Below, piece after piece: positions 16,783-20,178 of a DNA stretch of 20,178 nt. Position 1 is the stretch's first letter. Every line of letters starts with the position of its first letter. This stretch comes from DATDAW01 sp036524675. GTDB lineage: Bacteria; Verrucomicrobiota; Verrucomicrobiia; Chthoniobacterales; DASVRZ01. The stretch spans positions 1-20,178 of the forward strand of contig DATDBU010000061.1 in NCBI GenBank assembly GCA_036524675.1. The letters are read 5' to 3'. The position numbers and the translations under genes are program-made. Under the pieces are notes generated by a model, which made no database searches, was not told the DNA's origin, and was given only the letters and a program-made list of their open reading frames with translations.

Positions 16783-16826
16783 GATTCTCAATTCTGCATT
16801 TCTACCTTCTGCACTTGCCTTCTGCC
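16783..16826 (-). repeat. Purine-rich tandem repeat in the trpA leader
   Basis: Read on the minus strand, the fumC-trpA gap holds three imperfect copies of a 13-15 nt unit: GCAGAAGGCAAGT, GCAGAAGGTAGAAAT and GCAGAATTGAGAATC. The last runs almost to the trpA ATG (16778). It is a short degenerate repeat with no stem; possibly a translation enhancer or a slippage relic. Confidence 0.45.
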
Positions 16827-16839
16827 GGCTGCCTTTACT

Positions 16840-18252
16840 CTAGCCTCCGGCTGAACCGTGACCGCCCGGTTCCGTCATCGCTACCGGATCGAGCGCCGCT
16901 TCCAGTTCGGCTTCCGGCAAAACGCCTTGCTCTTTGCAAAGCTGACGCACCGTTTTTCCCGTTTTTTCGCTTTCTTTGGCAATCTCAGCTGCCCGATCAT
17001 ATCCGATGATTGGCGCCAGACTGGTCACCATCGCCATACTGTATTCGACAAGTTCGTTCGCACGCTCGCGATTCGCCTCGATACCAGAGACACATCGCTT
17101 GATGAAAATTGTCACGGCATTTGACAGTAAGCGTATGGATTCAAGGATGTTATGCGCGATGACAGGCATCATCACATTCAGCTCAAAATTGCCGTTCGCG
17201 CCCGCCCACGTAATTGTCGCGTCATTTCCGATAACTTGCGTCGCAACCTGCATAAGCGCTTCGGACATCACAGGATTCACCTTTCCAGGCATGATCGAGC
17301 TCCCCGGCTGCGTCGCCGGAAGCCGAATCTCGCCAAAACCGCAGCGCGGACCACTTCCTAGCCAGCGAATGTCGTTGGCTATCTTAAAAAGGCTTACGGC
17401 AATGGTTTTCAATTGGCCACTCGCCTCGACGAGTCCGTCCTTGCCCCCCTGGGCTTCAAAATGATCGGCCGCTTCACGAAACGAAATGCCCGTTTTCTCG
17501 CGAAGGAACGCAATGACTTTACCGGGAAAATCCGGATGCCGGTTCAGCCCTGTACCCACCGCCGTGCCGCCAAATGCCAATTCTTCAACCGCCGCAATCG
17601 CTTTTGCTACCCGATCTTTCCCGAACTCTACCTGCTTGGCATAGCCTGCAAATTCTTGCCCGAGTCGGACCGGCGTCGCGTCCATCAAATGCGTGCGGCC
17701 GATCTTGATAATGTCCCAAAACTCGGTGCTCTTGGCCAACAACGCCACATGTAATGTCGTCAGCGCGGGGAGCAGCTCATTTTTAAGTGCCTCTCCAACA
17801 GCCACATGAATGGCTGTCGGAATCACGTCGTTGCTGGATTGACCCATGTTCACGTGATCATTCGGATGCACCGGTTTGCGAGATCCAAGGGGCTCGCCGG
17901 CGAGTTGCGATGAACGGTTCGCGATCACTTCATTTGCGTTCATGTTCGTGCTTGTCCCGGAACCCGTCTGAAAAATGTCCAAAGGAAATTCGTCGTCGAA
18001 TTTTCCTTCGACCACCTCCAAGGCAGCCTCGGAAATAAGTCCGGCGATCTTTGAATCGATTGCGCCAAGGTCGTGGTTGGCAACCGCAGCCCCGGCTTTG
18101 ATCAAGCCAAGCGCGCGGATAAAAGGTCGAGGAAACCGGTATCCGCTGATGGGAAAATTCAGTACAGCACGCTGAGTAGTCGCCCCATACAACGCTTCCA
18201 TGGGGACGGGCATTTCACCCATGGAGTCTTTTTCAATGCGGGTTTCAGACAT
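16840..18252 (-). CDS. fumC: Class II fumarate hydratase
   Basis: A 470-residue class II (iron-free) fumarase, which hydrates fumarate to L-malate in the TCA cycle. Seen are TRIEKDSMGEMPVP and LYGATTQRAVLNF at the N-terminus, GSGTSTNMNANEVIANR (98-113, substrate site), HPNDHVNMGQSSNDVIPTA (130-148), GRTHLMDATP with His188 and the fumarase/aspartase signature GSSIMPGKVNP (317-327) carrying the catalytic Ser318/Ser319 loop. Length is typical and no motif is missing. ATG 18252 is chosen because the conserved N-terminus begins there; the frame stays open to 18465 but that part would overlap the divergent nitroreductase start. It is followed by trpA after 61 nt. Argininosuccinate lyase and aspartase share the fold, but the motifs favour fumarase. 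Confidence 0.96.
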   Translation of the reverse strand: MSETRIEKDSMGEMPVPMEALYGATTQRAVLNFPISGYRFPRPFIRALGLIKAGAAVANHDLGAIDSKIAGLISEAALEVVEGKFDDEFPLDIFQTGSGTSTNMNANEVIANRSSQLAGEPLGSRKPVHPNDHVNMGQSSNDVIPTAIHVAVGEALKNELLPALTTLHVALLAKSTEFWDIIKIGRTHLMDATPVRLGQEFAGYAKQVEFGKDRVAKAIAAVEELAFGGTAVGTGLNRHPDFPGKVIAFLREKTGISFREAADHFEAQGGKDGLVEASGQLKTIAVSLFKIANDIRWLGSGPRCGFGEIRLPATQPGSSIMPGKVNPVMSEALMQVATQVIGNDATITWAGANGNFELNVMMPVIAHNILESIRLLSNAVTIFIKRCVSGIEANRERANELVEYSMAMVTSLAPIIGYDRAAEIAKESEKTGKTVRQLCKEQGVLPEAELEAALDPVAMTEPGGHGSAGG

Positions 18253-18414
18253 AGTTCGGGCAGGGGAAGACCCAAGCCTAGCCTTGGCAAATCGGTTCGG
18301 CAAATCTCCACGAGACATTTTAGAAAGGTCAAAGAAAGCAGAAACGAGGAAAAACATCAGCGTCTTTGCGCCCTCGCTTCCTTCTGTGAAATTTGCTGCC
18401 GAGTTTTCGTCACC

Positions 18415-18992
18415 ATGACACCCGAATATCCCTACCGCACCCGCCGCACCATCAAACCTAACCAAATGGATTCCTCACGAGACGTCCCGCATGAGTTGTT
18501 GCTCGAAATCCTTGAGGACGCGCACTGGGCACCGACGCACGGGCTCACACAGCCATGGCGTTTTCACGTCTTTCTTGGCGCCGCCCGTCCCCGGCTTGGC
18601 GAGGCCTGCAAGATTTATATGATCAGTTGACTCCGGTTGCTGAGCGCAGAGAGGAAAAGCGGGAAAAACTGCGCACCAACATGTTGTTGGCGCCCGTGTG
18701 CATTGGCGTAGCCGCGCGTATCGAACCGTGCGGAAAAATTTCGGAATTGGATGAAATCGCAGCCGTTTCATGCGCCGTCGAGAATTTGATGCTCTCTGCA
18801 CACCAACGTGGCATCGGTTCCTTTTGGGCCACTTCCCCCGTCGCGTGCTCGCCCCAATTCGCCTCATGGCTCGGTCTTGACTCCAACCACCGCATGCTTG
18901 GCATCGTTTATCTCGGCTACGCGCTTCCCGGAACAAGCCCCACCTCGTCTCGGGTCCCATTAACGGAACGCGTTGTATTCTATAGAGAATAA
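18415..18992 (+). pseudogene. Nitroreductase-family gene with a 1-base frameshift
   Basis: The gene encodes a single-domain FMN nitroreductase (YdjA-like, ~190 residues; such enzymes reduce nitro or quinone compounds with NAD(P)H). The first frame gives YRTRRTIKPNQM, ILEDAHWAPTHGLTQPWRF (FMN-binding) and ends early at TGA 18628-18630. The second frame supplies LYDQLTPVAERREEKREKL, CAVENLMLSAHQRGIGSFW and GIVYLGYALPG and stops at 18992. Adding one C at about 18605 (GAGGCCTGC to GAGGCCCTGC) restores a continuous 192-residue protein, so a single base is missing. It could be a real recent mutation or a sequencing or assembly error, since nothing else is degraded. It is transcribed divergently from fumC, with a 162-bp shared gap. 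Confidence 0.85.
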
Positions 18993-19274
18993 AATAAATG
19001 AAAAAAGCTCGTCGTGGAGCGTATGGCCGCCCGCGCTCACGCTGCGAAGCTTTTTCCCATTACGTACCGATCGGAAAAGCGAGACTCCGCCGGGAAGCGG
19101 GACTTCGATCTGCTCGACCTTGACGCATTCACGTATTTCATAAAACGGGACGCCTGCGAGGGTTGCCCCCATTTTCAGCCCAGGAAAAGCCGGCCTCACG
19201 AATTCCAGATTCGCATTCAGCGAGAATCGCGGCGCCGCCGCATCCGGCGATTCGGCCATGGCTGTCGGCAACAA
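18960..19274 (-). CDS. Doubtful ORF beside the nitroreductase
   Basis: A 104-codon frame starting from TTG at 19274, overlapping the nitroreductase 3' end by 33 bp. The first residues (LLPTAMAESPDAAAPRFS) could be the tail of a cut-off signal peptide, followed by NANLEFVRPAFPGLKMG. It runs through a strong hairpin (19002-19055). I know no matching family. It may be a truncated exported protein or chance; I lean to chance or remnant. Confidence 0.18.
   Translation of the reverse strand: MLPTAMAESPDAAAPRFSLNANLEFVRPAFPGLKMGATLAGVPFYEIRECVKVEQIEVPLPGGVSLFRSVRNGKKLRSVSAGGHTLHDELFSFILFSIEYNAFR
19002..19055. terminator. Bidirectional intrinsic terminator
   Basis: AAAAAGCT (19002-19009) pairs with AGCTTTTT (19048-19055), and inside GAGCG pairs with CGCTC (19017-19021 with 19034-19038), giving a long interrupted stem. 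It has an A-tract on one side and a T-tract on the other, so it can work both ways. It starts 9 nt after the nitroreductase stop and fits termination of that gene. Confidence 0.6.
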
Positions 19275-19532
19275 AATAAGTGGCGATCAGCGGTCAATTG
19301 ACGATCCACTCCGAAGACTCCTCCCAAAGCGCCATTTGCTCTGGTGTTATGGAACGCAGCTTGCAATGTCTGGACGGACAGTGGAATCCACTCCCCGATT
19401 GCGAGGATATCGGCGGTCGTAGCGAGGCGAAGTAACCAGTCTTTTTCATGGAGCGAGGATCACGGTGGCGATCCTTGGGCAGCTCCGAGCCCGAATGTCG
19501 TCAGGGGATGTGAAAGTTCGCACCAAAAAGTA
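19056..19532. other. Region without a clear gene
   Basis: About 480 bp between the nitroreductase terminator and the rRNA terminator. Apart from the doubtful frame that ends at 19274 and a 51-residue minus-strand frame (ATG 19449 to TGA 19294) whose tail is ITPEQMALWEESSEWIVN, I see nothing coding, and both could be chance. No tRNA or repeat was recognised. Confidence 0.5.
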
Positions 19533-19571
19533 CAAAAAAAAGCCCGGTCTCCTGTTTCCAGAAGACCGGGC
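19533..19571 (-). terminator. rRNA operon intrinsic terminator
   Basis: GCCCGGTCT (19542-19550) and AGACCGGGC (19563-19571) form a perfect 9-bp stem with a 12-nt loop. On the minus strand it is followed at once by eight T. It lies 6 nt after the 5S 3' end, as expected for the end of an rRNA operon. Confidence 0.92.
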
Positions 19572-19577
19572 AAAAAA

Positions 19578-19690
19578 CTGGCAACGTCCTACTCTCGCAC
19601 AACCTATAGATGCACTACCATCGGGGCTGCAATGTTTCACTTCCGTGTTCGGAATGGGAACGGGTGGTGCCATTGCGCTATTGTCACCAG
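19578..19690 (-). rRNA. rrf: 5S ribosomal RNA
   Basis: The minus strand shows a complete 5S rRNA of about 113 nt. CTGGTGAC at the 5' end pairs with GTTGCCAG at the 3' end (helix I). The conserved CACCCGTTCCCATTCCGAACACGG-type core (helices II-III and loop B/C), GAAGTGAAAC and GATGGTAGTGC, and the GCGAGAGTAGG of loop E/helix IV are all present. It lies about 290 nt after the 23S 3' end and just before a strong terminator. The ends may be off by 1-2 nt. It is a part of the large ribosomal subunit. Confidence 0.95.
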
Positions 19691-19772
19691 AAATCTGGCG
19701 AATCCGAATACATTTTCCTTGGGGGGCTAAACTGGGGGCGGAATGACACTCGGATCCACCAGATTTCTGGCG
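19685..19772. repeat. Inverted repeat at the 5' edge of 5S rRNA
   Basis: CACCAGAAATCTGGCGAATCCG (19685-19706) is an inverted copy of 19751-19772, 19 of 22 bases pairing, with the exact core CCAGAAATCTGG/CCAGATTTCTGG. One arm covers the first bases of 5S on the minus strand, so the precursor could fold back over the 5S start. Confidence 0.7.
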
Positions 19773-19933
19773 GCTGGTTCGCGGGTTTCCCCACAACCAA
19801 CTTTGAATCGTTTTTTTGCTGATTGATCACCAACCAGCCTTCAAAGAACAATTTGATTCTCTGACATCTACATACAGGAACAATACGCAGTCAATGCTGA
19901 GTTTTATTTTAAAAAAGTCATTAGAATTTCCGA

Positions 19934-19973
19934 CTGGCTTGATGCCGGGTTCCGCAGAACCCGGCACCAGCCG
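19934..19973. repeat. Strong hairpin in the 23S-5S spacer
   Basis: TGCCGGGTTC-CGCA-GAACCCGGCA (19943-19966) is a perfect 10-bp stem with a 4-nt loop. An outer CTGG/CCAG pair (19934-19937 with 19967-19970) extends it past a 5-nt bulge. It lies about 10-50 nt after the 23S 3' end on the minus strand and is likely an RNase III-type precursor processing stem. Confidence 0.65.
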
Positions 19974-19981
19974 AAAAATAA

Positions 19982-20178
<197 letters not shown>

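Noticed and set aside
18595..18630. Programmed frameshift in the nitroreductase gene
   Set aside because: No slippery heptamer or stimulatory structure is seen, and this family does not use recoding as far as I know; a missing base explains it better.

Overview
The window looks like chromosomal DNA from a GC-rich, Gram-negative soil-type bacterium. The style of its TrpA, fumarase and rRNA genes suggests Verrucomicrobiota (perhaps near Chthoniobacterales). That assignment is from memory of the families and is tentative. Clear Shine-Dalgarno motifs are rare in front of the genes.

Layout, left to right. (1) 1-913: remnants, mainly a decayed short-chain dehydrogenase on the + strand that has lost its cofactor loop and catalytic Tyr-x-x-x-Lys. 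(2) 932-7643: five tightly packed minus-strand genes, apparently one operon. In transcription order they encode a di-heme c-type cytochrome lipoprotein, a small conserved protein, a catalase-family heme protein, a membrane protein with a duplicated domain, and a DyP-type peroxidase. (3) 7644-8376: a divergent intergenic region. (4) 8377-11721, + strand: a large fusion of an alpha/beta-hydrolase (lipase type), a central domain and a C-terminal CHAT caspase-like protease, followed after 2 nt by a possible 53-residue ORF. (5) 11919-18252, minus strand: housekeeping and metabolic genes. These are a beta-hydroxyacid dehydrogenase, an OmpR-type response regulator with its histidine kinase, a fumarylacetoacetate-hydrolase-family enzyme, trpA and class II fumarase. 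(6) 18415-18992: a nitroreductase gene broken by one missing base. (7) 19533-20178: the 3' end of an rRNA operon on the minus strand (23S end, spacer, 5S, terminator).

The most interesting part is 932-11721. Three predicted heme redox proteins and two poorly known partners stand back to back with a protein that carries both a lipase-like and a caspase-like active site. Lipases release acyl chains, catalase-related proteins can process lipid hydroperoxides, and RoxA-like di-heme cytochromes cleave C=C bonds oxidatively. I therefore propose, as inference only, a lipid-oxidation or oxidative-defence module with a protease-controlled effector. The remaining genes are ordinary apart from small regulatory and repeat details listed below.
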